Positions 35,930 through 43,680 of a stretch of DNA of 64,000 nt are shown here, piece after piece. Source of the stretch: Planctomycetes bacterium ADurb.Bin069 (lineage in GTDB: Bacteria > Planctomycetota > UBA8108 > UBA8890 > UBA8898); the NCBI GenBank assembly GCA_002070955.1, contig MWEK01000011.1, positions 81,154-145,153 of the forward strand, in the 5' to 3' direction. The notes under the pieces are model-generated. The model was given only the letters and a program-made list of their open reading frames with translations, searched no databases and was not told where the DNA came from. A program made the position numbers and the translations under genes. The first letter of the stretch is position 1. Each line of letters opens with the position of its first letter.

Positions 35930-36856
35930 CTATTCACGCGGAAACCTCTTTTCACTGTCGCTGTTATCGCACACGCCCGGGGCCGGCGCAAGCCGTCCGG
36001 GCCCGGTCAGTCTCGCCCGGAGCATCAGGAGCAGCTTGCGCCACGCTGGGATCCGGAAGCGCCGCTCGAGCACCGCGAAGCCCCCGCGCTCCATGGCATC
36101 GAGGAGCGCGCCGTAGATCGCCGCCAGCGCGCGCGGGCAGGCGGCGGCGTCCGGCGCCAGCAGCGGCCACAGCCTGTTCGCATACTCGAAGTAGCGCCGC
36201 GCCCGGCCGGCCTCCAAGGCGAGCAATCGCCGCAGCTCCGCGCCGGTCTTATCGGCTCCTAGCGCCGTTTCCCGGACGCCGGCGCGGGCCAGATCCTCGG
36301 CGGGGAGGTACACGCGGCCCCGGCGGAAGTCCTCCTTCACATCCCGGATGATGTTCGTGAGCTGCATGGCGTAGCCCAGCGCGATCGCGTAGGCGCGCGC
36401 CTGGGAACCCTTGTACCCGAAGATCTCGATGCTGGCCAGGCCCACGGCCGAGGCGACGCCGAAGAGATAGCGTTGGAGCGCCCGGAAGGATGCGTACCTG
36501 GAGACGGACAGATCCATGAGCACGCCGTCGATGATCCATTCCAGGTGGCGCGGCGAGATCGGATAGCGGCGCACGGCGTCCGCCAGGGCGAGGGAGACCA
36601 TGCGGTCCGTCTCGGAGACGGCGCCCGCGCCCCGCGCGATGCGCGTGAACCGCGCGCGAATCTCCTCGGCGGAAGGGCGCGTGCCGTCCTCCGCATCGAC
36701 CGCATCGTCCAGCAGGCGGCAGAAGGCGTAGAGCGCGTGCACGGCGCGGCGCTTTTCGGCGGGCAGCGCCATGAAGCCCCAGTGGAAGTTGCGCGCTTGG
36801 CGCTTGACGAGCCGGGCCGTGAAATCGAGCGCCCCGGCGAGGTCGGTGTCGGTCAT
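35930..36856 (-). CDS. squalene/phytoene synthase family protein
   Basis: 308 residues. Both Asp-rich motifs are present: LLDDAVDAED (about 49-58) and NIIRDVKEDFRRGRVYLP (about 167-184), plus the YCYxVA-like region replaced by RYLFGVASAVG. Enzymes of this family join two prenyl diphosphates head to head, giving squalene, hydroxysqualene or phytoene. No HpnC/E partner or carotenoid gene is next to it, so the product is undecided; hopanoid or squalene is likely. No strong ribosome-binding site is seen before ATG 36856. Confidence 0.9.
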   Translation of the reverse strand: MTDTDLAGALDFTARLVKRQARNFHWGFMALPAEKRRAVHALYAFCRLLDDAVDAEDGTRPSAEEIRARFTRIARGAGAVSETDRMVSLALADAVRRYPISPRHLEWIIDGVLMDLSVSRYASFRALQRYLFGVASAVGLASIEIFGYKGSQARAYAIALGYAMQLTNIIRDVKEDFRRGRVYLPAEDLARAGVRETALGADKTGAELRRLLALEAGRARRYFEYANRLWPLLAPDAAACPRALAAIYGALLDAMERGGFAVLERRFRIPAWRKLLLMLRARLTGPGRLAPAPGVCDNSDSEKRFPRE

Positions 36857-36989
36857 AGAGCACGTGCGGGCTCTGCCCGCGCCTTCGGGTCCGGCGGCGC
36901 GCCGCGGCCGCCGCGGCGCGCCGAGCCGATTGTAGCAGATCCCGTCCCCGCCGCGAGGAGCGCCGCCGCGAGCCCCCCCCCTTTTCTCT

Positions 36990-37017
36990 TTGGCCCGGGC
37001 CGCGGGCGGCCGATAAT
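36990..37017 (+). promoter_or_regulatory. possible promoter of the Mla operon
   Basis: TTGGCC at 36990-36995, a 16-bp spacer and GATAAT at 37012-37017, 50 bp before the mlaE start. Confidence 0.48.
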
Positions 37018-37067
37018 ACGGATGCCTCCGCCGGTGCCGGCGGAGCAGGCGCGACGGAGAAAAGGCG

Positions 37068-37838
37068 ATGTTCACACGGTGCGCCGCCGCGGCGCGCGAC
37101 GCCGGTCTCGCTTTCGGCGGCTTCGGCATGTTCACATGGCGGAGCTTGAGGACCTGCGTGCGCACACCGCCCAAACTGAGACACGTCCTCGTCCAGATGG
37201 ACCGCATCGGCGTCGATTCGCTGACGATCGTCAACGTGTGCGCCATCTTCATCGGCATCGTCATGACGCTCCAGACGGCGCTGGAACTGGTGCGGTTCGG
37301 CGCGCACCTGTACATCAGCCGCATCGTCGGGCTCGCGTTCCTGCGCGAACTCGGGCCGGTGTTCACCGCCCTCATGATTTCCGGCCGGGTGGGAAGCGGC
37401 ATCGCCGCGGAGCTCGGCTCCATGCAGGTGACCGAGCAGGTCGACGCGCTCCGCGCCATGGGCGCCGACCCCTTCAAGCACCTGGTCGCGCCGCGGCTCA
37501 TCGCCACGGCGGTGATGGTGCCCGTGCTGACGCTGCTGGCGGACCTGCTCGGCATTGCGGCGGGCATGGTCACGGCGTACGTGGCGCTCGGCATCGGTCC
37601 GGCCCAATACATGGCGGGGTGCCTGGAGTCGATGGTGGCCCTAGACATCGCGTCCGGGCTGGCCAAGAGCGTTCTTTTCGGCGGCCTCATCGGTCTCATC
37701 GCGACGTACATCGGGCTGTCGACGGAGCGCGCCACCGAGGCCGTGGGGCGTTCGACGACCAAGGCGATGGTCGCCTGCGCCTACGCGATTCTGGTGGGGG
37801 ATTTCCTCCTCACCAAGACGTTTTTCCTGCTGGTGTGA
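37068..37838 (+). CDS. mlaE: MlaE-type ABC transporter permease
   Basis: 256 residues with about five membrane segments. LRELGPVFTALMISGRVGSGIAAELGSMQVTEQ holds the MlaE signature, and EQVDALRAMGADPFKHLVAPR is the coupling region. It forms the membrane part of the system that moves phospholipids between inner and outer membranes. It is the first gene of a four-gene unit; 5 bp separate it from mlaF. Confidence 0.94.
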   Translation: MFTRCAAAARDAGLAFGGFGMFTWRSLRTCVRTPPKLRHVLVQMDRIGVDSLTIVNVCAIFIGIVMTLQTALELVRFGAHLYISRIVGLAFLRELGPVFTALMISGRVGSGIAAELGSMQVTEQVDALRAMGADPFKHLVAPRLIATAVMVPVLTLLADLLGIAAGMVTAYVALGIGPAQYMAGCLESMVALDIASGLAKSVLFGGLIGLIATYIGLSTERATEAVGRSTTKAMVACAYAILVGDFLLTKTFFLLV

Positions 37839-37843
37839 AGGGC

Positions 37844-38584
37844 ATGGATGGATTCCGGTTCGTCGCGGTTCACAAGTCCTTCGGGAGCAACCGCGTGCTG
37901 CGGGGAATTGACCTGGAAGCGGCGCGGGGCGAGCGCGTGGTGATCATCGGCGGCAGCGGGAGCGGGAAGAGCGTCATGTTGAAGCTCATAACCGGGCTGC
38001 TGGCGCCGGACCGCGGCCGCGTGTTCGTGCTGGACAAGGAAGTCTCGGCCATGCGCGAGGAGGACCTGGTGCCCGTCAGGCGCCGGGTCGGCATGCTGTT
38101 CCAGGCCGGCGCGCTCTTCGACTCCCTCTCGGTGTTCGAGAACGTCGCGTTTCCTCTCCGCGAGCAGGGCGGGCGCTCGGAAGCCGAGATCCGGGCCGCC
38201 GTGGAGGAGAAGCTCCGCGACGTGAGCCTGGAGGGTATCGGGGATCGGGCGCCGTCGGAGCTCTCGGGAGGCATGCGCAAGCGCGTGGCGCTCGCTCGCA
38301 CCATCGCCATGAACCCCGATATAATCCTGTACGATGAACCGACCACGGGCCTGGATCCCGCCAACGCCAAGCGCATCAGCCTGCTTATCAGGAATTTGCA
38401 CGAAAAGTTCCGCCCGACGACGTGCGTCGTGACGCACGACATGGAGTGCGCGCGCATCGTGGGCGGCCGGTTCGCGTTCCTGTCCGGCGGCGGCATCCTG
38501 GTGGACGGCCCGCTGGAGGATATCGAGAAGTACGAAGCCGAGGAATTGCGGGCGTTCCTGGGCGTGGGGGGAGGTCTGGAATGA
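37844..38584 (+). CDS. mlaF: MlaF-type ABC transporter ATPase
   Basis: 246 residues. Walker A GGSGSGKS (36-43), signature LSGGM (140-144), Walker B IILYDEP (160-166) and the switch His in VVTHDM. LFQAGALFDSLSVFENV is typical of MlaF. It energises lipid transport with MlaE and MlaD. It overlaps the mlaD start (ATGA). Confidence 0.95.
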   Translation: MDGFRFVAVHKSFGSNRVLRGIDLEAARGERVVIIGGSGSGKSVMLKLITGLLAPDRGRVFVLDKEVSAMREEDLVPVRRRVGMLFQAGALFDSLSVFENVAFPLREQGGRSEAEIRAAVEEKLRDVSLEGIGDRAPSELSGGMRKRVALARTIAMNPDIILYDEPTTGLDPANAKRISLLIRNLHEKFRPTTCVVTHDMECARIVGGRFAFLSGGGILVDGPLEDIEKYEAEELRAFLGVGGGLE

Positions 38585-39696
38585 ACGGTTCCTTGGGACT
38601 GTCGCCCGCCCCGCGGGTGGGCTTCGTGATGTTCGCGGGCCTCTTCGTCCTGACGACGGGACTGTACTTGGTGGCGCTGCGGCCGACGGTGGTGGGGGAC
38701 TTGGTGCCCTTCACGGCCTACTTCGCCGAAACCGGGGGCCTGCGCAACGGCGCGCCCGTCTGGATCGGGGGCGTCGAGGTCGGGACGGTCCAGAACGTGG
38801 GCTTCACCGATGCGGAGAAGCGCGCCGCGCTCAAGAAGGAGATCGTGGTCACCCTCGCCATCGGGCGGCAGTTCCTGGAACGGATCCGGGAGGATGCCGT
38901 CTGCCGCGTGAAGACGCGCGGGCTCCTCGGCGAGAAATACGTCACGATCAAGGCCGGGACGGCAGCGAGCGCCGCGGTCCCCATCGGCGGCATGATCCCA
39001 TCGGAGGAGGCCAGCGACATCACCGATGTCGTGACCACCGCGGGCGAGACCGTCGAGACGACGGCGGTCGAGGCCGCGCTGCTCCTCAAGGAGCTGCGCC
39101 GCCTGGTCTCGGAAGTGGAGAAGAAAGAGGGGACGCTGGGCAAGATCCTCCTGAGCGACGAGCTGTACCGGGACTTGTTCGCCCGCATCGACCGCATCGT
39201 CGAAGAGTTGTCCGAGGAGCTGGCGACGCTGAATTCGACGCTGAAGACCGAGATCGGCGCCTTCCGCACGAGCCTGGACGATTCGGTCACCCGCGTCGAG
39301 AAGGAGGTCGCCTTGACGGCGGGGGACCTGCGGGAGACATCGGCGCGGCTGCGCGGCGAGCTGGCGGAGGTCGGCGCGCTGGCCAAGGAGGTGCGATCGG
39401 GCCGCGGCGTGGCGGGCATGCTGGTGGGGGACGAGGCGCTGGCGCAGAATTTGAGCGAGACCGCCCGAAGTCTCAAGGACGCGACCGAGCGCCTCGCTTC
39501 GGTTCTTAGGAAGATCGATGACGGCGAGGGCACCATGGGGCTCCTCGTGAACGACCCCGAGGCGTATGTGAGCCTGCGGGACCTCTTCGAAGGCGTGCAG
39601 GAGTCCTGGCTCATGCACCGGGCGATCAGGGAAGCGGAGGCGACGGGCCGCGCGCTGCGGATCGAACGGCGCCGCGAGGCGGGGAAGGGAGAGTGA
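38581..39696 (+). CDS. mlaD: MCE-domain (MlaD-like) lipid-binding protein
   Basis: 371 residues. One membrane helix (~14-34), then a single MCE domain (about 40-130: YFAETGGLRNGAPVWIGGVEVG...GLLGEKYVTI), then a long helical C-terminus (about 150-345). MlaD of E. coli is only about 180 residues and hexameric; the long helical tail resembles needle-forming MCE proteins and may span more of the periplasm. Coupled to mlaF by a 4-bp overlap. Confidence 0.92.
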   Translation: MNGSLGLSPAPRVGFVMFAGLFVLTTGLYLVALRPTVVGDLVPFTAYFAETGGLRNGAPVWIGGVEVGTVQNVGFTDAEKRAALKKEIVVTLAIGRQFLERIREDAVCRVKTRGLLGEKYVTIKAGTAASAAVPIGGMIPSEEASDITDVVTTAGETVETTAVEAALLLKELRRLVSEVEKKEGTLGKILLSDELYRDLFARIDRIVEELSEELATLNSTLKTEIGAFRTSLDDSVTRVEKEVALTAGDLRETSARLRGELAEVGALAKEVRSGRGVAGMLVGDEALAQNLSETARSLKDATERLASVLRKIDDGEGTMGLLVNDPEAYVSLRDLFEGVQESWLMHRAIREAEATGRALRIERRREAGKGE

Positions 39697-39697
39697 A

Positions 39698-40219
39698 ATG
39701 CGCTACGCGCGGGTATTGGGCGGGGCCGTCCTCGGCGCGGCCGTGGGGTGCATCAGCACGAACGAGGCGCTGCTTCGAAGCGCCGTCGCCGGGGCGGGGC
39801 TGCCCCGCGAGATCGAGGGGTTCTGCGCCTGCCAGGTCAGGCTCAAGAAAGCCATGCCGGCGATGTTCCGTTACGTGCGGGCGACGCCGCCGGCCGCGTT
39901 CTGGGTGCTGCGCTTCGAGCGCAGTCCCGGCGAGCAGCAGCCGTCGGCCTTCACGGACCTGAACTCGCTCCTCACGACCTTGAAACAGGACAAGCAAGAG
40001 TTCGCCGTGGCGGAGAAGGCGAGTTTCCTGGCGGATCGGACTCTGCCCGTCAAGGCGGCGTACTACCGCTTCCAGGAGGACGGCCTCTGGCAGGAGGGTT
40101 GCTTCTGCGTTTGGGAGGACCCGGGCGGGGGCCGCGTCTTCGCGCTCAACTGCGTCGCGGACGAGAAGCCGCCGCCGGCGTTGATCGAACGCCTGCTGAA
40201 AGCGTGCGGGGCGGAGTAG
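39698..40219 (+). CDS. small lipoprotein at the end of the Mla operon
   Basis: 173 residues starting 1 bp after mlaD. The signal peptide ends in AVGC (Cys18), so it should be lipid-anchored. The rest is a compact alpha/beta domain with two more Cys in GFCACQVR. I do not recognise it as MlaA, MlaB or MlaC. Position suggests an accessory part of the lipid transporter, perhaps the outer-membrane-side acceptor, by inference. Confidence 0.75.
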   Translation: MRYARVLGGAVLGAAVGCISTNEALLRSAVAGAGLPREIEGFCACQVRLKKAMPAMFRYVRATPPAAFWVLRFERSPGEQQPSAFTDLNSLLTTLKQDKQEFAVAEKASFLADRTLPVKAAYYRFQEDGLWQEGCFCVWEDPGGGRVFALNCVADEKPPPALIERLLKACGAE

Positions 40220-40229
40220 GCCGCGCGCC

Positions 40230-41393
40230 TCAGTCCTCCTTTGCTCCGAGGATCCGCGCCTTGAGCGCCTCGCGCTGCTCGTCCGGCATGGGAACCCACT
40301 GGGTTGTGTGCAGGCGGCGTTCGATGTCCTCGCCGCCCGCCACCATGCTGGTCACGTGCTTGCCGTCCGCGTTGAAGACGTGGGTGCGGCCCCGCGGGCC
40401 GAGCACGATGCAGGTCGTGCGCCGGCGGTCGTTGAAAAAATCCCCCTTGCCGGCGCGTGCCGTGTCGCTCAAGGCGTTCGCGGCCGGGCGCGATGGATCC
40501 AGGTGCCGGAGCCGGGCGTGTTTCGTGCGGCGCGATTCCTGGCGGTGGATCTTCTCGAGGCCCGCCGCGACATGGCGGATACAGCTTGCCAACTCGCGTT
40601 CGCGCTCCGGGCGGGTCCGCCTGAGCCCCAGATCCTTGATGCGGCTGCGCGCCTTCTGGAAAAGCTCCGCCATGCGCCGGTCGGGCATGCGGGCGACCTC
40701 GTCGACGAGGTGCCCGCCCGACGGCGTTCTGCCCACGATGTTGAGCGCCAGGACGGGCGCGCGCCGTCCCGCGCACGTTTCGACGGCTTGAATGGTGACG
40801 GCCGTCTTCCGAGCGCTGTCGTTGCCCCCGAGGAGGAAGTAGCCGACGACCGCTTGGCAGAGGATTCTAAACGTCGTGGAGGCCGCCCCGAACTCGGCGA
40901 GCTGCTTCTTGGTGAGGAGGTTGCCGTGCATGAAGAGCGTGAAGGGACGCGGCGGCTCCTCGTGAAGCTGGTGGACGCGCGGCGCCTTGGCCGCCAGGCA
41001 GAACGACGCGAATTCATCCCAGCGGGGCAGCCCGTTCGGCTCGTAACCGGCGAAGACCGCCCGCGAGTGCGGAGGCGCCGCGTGCTCGCAGCGCGCCGAC
41101 TCGCACCAGAAGCAGTAGACATGGCCCGGGACGAGCGGGCTGAGAGCCGCGAGGCGCTGCGCGATCTCCTCCTCCATCTGCTCGGTGAGTTGGGCGGCGA
41201 ACGCCGCCGCGGCCTGCCGGCGTTCGGCGGAATGGACGCTCGCCCGGAGGCGCAGATCGATCTCCGCGGGAACGGCGTCTTTGGTTCGGCGTCTGAGAAG
41301 CTCGGCATGGAGCTTCTCGATGCGCTCGTAGATCTCGAGCGCGAGCTGCGCGGCCGCGTCGCGCGCGGAGCGCCGGAGCCTGCGGTGTGCCAT
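40230..41393 (-). CDS. hypothetical protein with a Cys-rich motif
   Basis: 387 residues, convergent with the Mla operon. The N-terminus is a helical, Arg-rich region; at ~88-100 it has YCFWCESARCEH, a possible zinc site (Cys-x2-Cys-x4-Cys-x-His). The middle has a hydrophobic FRILCQAVVGYFLLGGND and the C-terminus a Lys/Arg-rich helical region, then a beta-hairpin TTCIVLGPRGRTHVFNADG. No family is recognised. Start ATG 41393 begins a normal-looking protein; upstream sequence in frame appears non-coding. Confidence 0.72.
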   Translation of the reverse strand: MAHRRLRRSARDAAAQLALEIYERIEKLHAELLRRRTKDAVPAEIDLRLRASVHSAERRQAAAAFAAQLTEQMEEEIAQRLAALSPLVPGHVYCFWCESARCEHAAPPHSRAVFAGYEPNGLPRWDEFASFCLAAKAPRVHQLHEEPPRPFTLFMHGNLLTKKQLAEFGAASTTFRILCQAVVGYFLLGGNDSARKTAVTIQAVETCAGRRAPVLALNIVGRTPSGGHLVDEVARMPDRRMAELFQKARSRIKDLGLRRTRPERERELASCIRHVAAGLEKIHRQESRRTKHARLRHLDPSRPAANALSDTARAGKGDFFNDRRRTTCIVLGPRGRTHVFNADGKHVTSMVAGGEDIERRLHTTQWVPMPDEQREALKARILGAKED

Positions 41394-41487
41394 GGTCTTC
41401 AACGTACCGTAAAAAGGAGCAACCCTCCAGGCCCGCACGGCTGCGCGCCTGGCGCCAACCCGCCCCGTGCGCGCACGTGCCGCAAGC

Positions 41488-41516
41488 TTGACAGCGCTGG
41501 AGGGCGATGTTAAAAT
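41488..41516 (+). promoter_or_regulatory. near-consensus promoter of the pilus-like operon
   Basis: TTGACA at 41488-41493, a 17-bp spacer and TAAAAT at 41511-41516. No terminator-like hairpin is seen downstream before 60.7 kb, so it may drive the whole 19 kb array. The -35/-10 hexamers match those of the TPR/alpha-CTD gene exactly. Confidence 0.76.
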
Positions 41517-41644
41517 AGATTTACAAGTATATCTCAACTGCTGGTGTGACAACACGTTACATGCTCGCGTCAAAGTGCAGGCGGTCGCTGCGCCGCCTGT
41601 GAATCGCGGTTGACGACACCGTGGCGCATTCCGGAGGCTCGGAC

Positions 41645-43654
41645 ATGATTGTTGACGAGCACAAGCTTCCGCAGCTCATCGTGAAGGATGGGGAAGGCGA
41701 GCGTTGCGTCCAGGTTTCGAAGGACGTGACCACCATTGGGCGCTCGGCCGAGAGCGACATCGAACTGAGCGACCTGAGTTGCTCGCGCCGCCACTGCCAG
41801 ATCGTCAGGCAGGGGACGAAGTGGGAGCTTGTCGACCTGGAGAGCCGCAACGGGACCCTCGTCAACGGGATCATCGTCATGCGGAAAGAACTGGCGCCGG
41901 GCGATCTCATCGAGATCGGCCGGACGCGCCTCTTCTTCCATGAGGCGAGCGTCCCGAGCGGGCTGCCCACGTTGCGCCTGGATACGGCCTACTTCCTCGA
42001 CCCGCTCGCCGGCCTATCCCAGGAGGGACAGATCGAGGCCCTGAAGCGGGAGCGCGAGCTTTTTCTGCGGATCCTGGAAATCGTCAAGCAGCTCAACACC
42101 AAGCGCGTCTTGAAGAGCGTGCTGGAGAGCATCCTCGAATGCATCCTGGACATCACGGCGTGCGAGCACGCCGTGGCGCTCCTCAAGGATGACGCGACGG
42201 GCGTCTTCACGCTGCGCGCCTTCCGGAAGCTGGAGAGCGGGCACGCCGGCCGCGAGGCCCAACTGGCCGCCCGCTTGTTCGTGCCGTTCCTCATCGAGAC
42301 CGGGCACGCGTTGATCTGCACCGATGCCCGCCGCGATGAGCGCTTCCTGGGGCTCGACGAGCTGACCGATCTGGCCCCGCGCTCGTTTCTCTGCCTGCCG
42401 CTTCTGGTGGGCGAGGAGACCATCGGCATGGTGTACGCCGACAACCACTACGAGGAAGGCGAGTTGGGCGAGCACCACCTGCGCCTCTGCGAGCTTCTCG
42501 CGGCGCAGGGCGCCGTCGCCATCCTCAACGCGCGGCTCTTCGAGGAGAACAAACGCCGCGAGCGGGAGCTGGAGGAAGCCAGAACGAAGCTGGAGAAGGT
42601 GACCAGCTCCCTCAAGGCGCAGATCATGTGCAAGGCCGAGACGCTGGACGAGGCCATCCGCGTGGCGACCGGCTCGGCGCGGCCGGTTTTCGCGCACCCG
42701 TACGACGAGATCGTGACGGCGAGCCCCCGCATGTATAAGGTGCTCGAGATGGTGGACAAGGTGGCCGAATCCGGCGTGCCGGTGCTTGTCGAGGGGGAGA
42801 GCGGCACCGGCAAGGAGCTGATCGCGCGCGCGGTGCATTTCGCCGGCGCGCGGGCGCGGGCGCGCTTCGTCTCGGAGAATTGCGCGGCGATCCCGGCGAA
42901 CCTGCTGGAGAGCGAGTTCTTCGGCCACGAGCGCGGCGCGTTCACCGGCGCGACTCGCGCCAAGCCCGGGCTCTTCGAGCTCGCCCACGGCGGCACGATG
43001 TTCCTGGACGAGATCGGCGACATGCCGCTTGCGCTCCAAAGCAAGTTCCTGCGCGTGCTCCAGAACGGCGAGTTCAGGCGCGTGGGGGGCGGCAAGCCGA
43101 TCAAGGTCGATGTGCGCATCATCTCGGCGACGAACCGGAATATCCGCGAGCTGGTGCGCACCGGGAGATTCCGCGAGGACCTGTACTACCGCCTGAACGT
43201 CATCACGATCGTGCTGCCGCCCCTCAGGGAGCGGCCAGAGGATATCCCCTTGCTCATCGCCCACTTCCTCGGGAGGATCGCCGCGCGCACCGGGCAGCCC
43301 GTCAAGACGCTCGCGCCCGAGACGCTGCGGCTGCTGCAGTCCTACGAGTGGCCGGGCAACGTCCGGGAGCTGCACAACGAGCTGGAGCGCCTGGCGGCGC
43401 TCGGCGCCCAGGAGATCGCCGCCGACCTGGTCGGCGAGAACATCAGGAAGGCGCGGGCGTCGCCGGCGCGCTGCGCCGGCCGGCCGCTCAAGGACATCGT
43501 GAAGCTCGCCATCGAGGAGATCGAGGAGGAAGTGATCAGCGCCACGCTCCAGGAGCAGGGCTGGAAGAAGACCACCACGGCGACGCTGCTGGGGATCTCG
43601 CGCCCGACCCTCGACAGCAAGATCGAGAAGTACCGCATCCGCCGTTCGCGCTGA
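41645..43654 (+). CDS. FHA-GAF-sigma54-interaction transcriptional activator
   Basis: 669 residues from ATG 41645 (GGAGG 7 nt upstream). FHA domain (about 15-100: TTIGRSAESDIEL, SRRHCQI, NGTLVNG), GAF domain (about 150-300), coiled coil, then an AAA+ sigma54 domain with Walker A GESGTGKE (near 386) and GAFTGA (near 431), and a C-terminal Fis-type helix-turn-helix (TTTATLLGISRPTLDSKI). It should activate sigma54 promoters when FHA binds a phosphothreonine partner or GAF a ligand. It opens the pilus-like operon, but its own promoter is sigma70-like. Confidence 0.95.
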   Translation: MIVDEHKLPQLIVKDGEGERCVQVSKDVTTIGRSAESDIELSDLSCSRRHCQIVRQGTKWELVDLESRNGTLVNGIIVMRKELAPGDLIEIGRTRLFFHEASVPSGLPTLRLDTAYFLDPLAGLSQEGQIEALKRERELFLRILEIVKQLNTKRVLKSVLESILECILDITACEHAVALLKDDATGVFTLRAFRKLESGHAGREAQLAARLFVPFLIETGHALICTDARRDERFLGLDELTDLAPRSFLCLPLLVGEETIGMVYADNHYEEGELGEHHLRLCELLAAQGAVAILNARLFEENKRRERELEEARTKLEKVTSSLKAQIMCKAETLDEAIRVATGSARPVFAHPYDEIVTASPRMYKVLEMVDKVAESGVPVLVEGESGTGKELIARAVHFAGARARARFVSENCAAIPANLLESEFFGHERGAFTGATRAKPGLFELAHGGTMFLDEIGDMPLALQSKFLRVLQNGEFRRVGGGKPIKVDVRIISATNRNIRELVRTGRFREDLYYRLNVITIVLPPLRERPEDIPLLIAHFLGRIAARTGQPVKTLAPETLRLLQSYEWPGNVRELHNELERLAALGAQEIAADLVGENIRKARASPARCAGRPLKDIVKLAIEEIEEEVISATLQEQGWKKTTTATLLGISRPTLDSKIEKYRIRRSR

Positions 43655-43680
43655 GGCGCGGGGCGCAGGAGGAGAACGGC

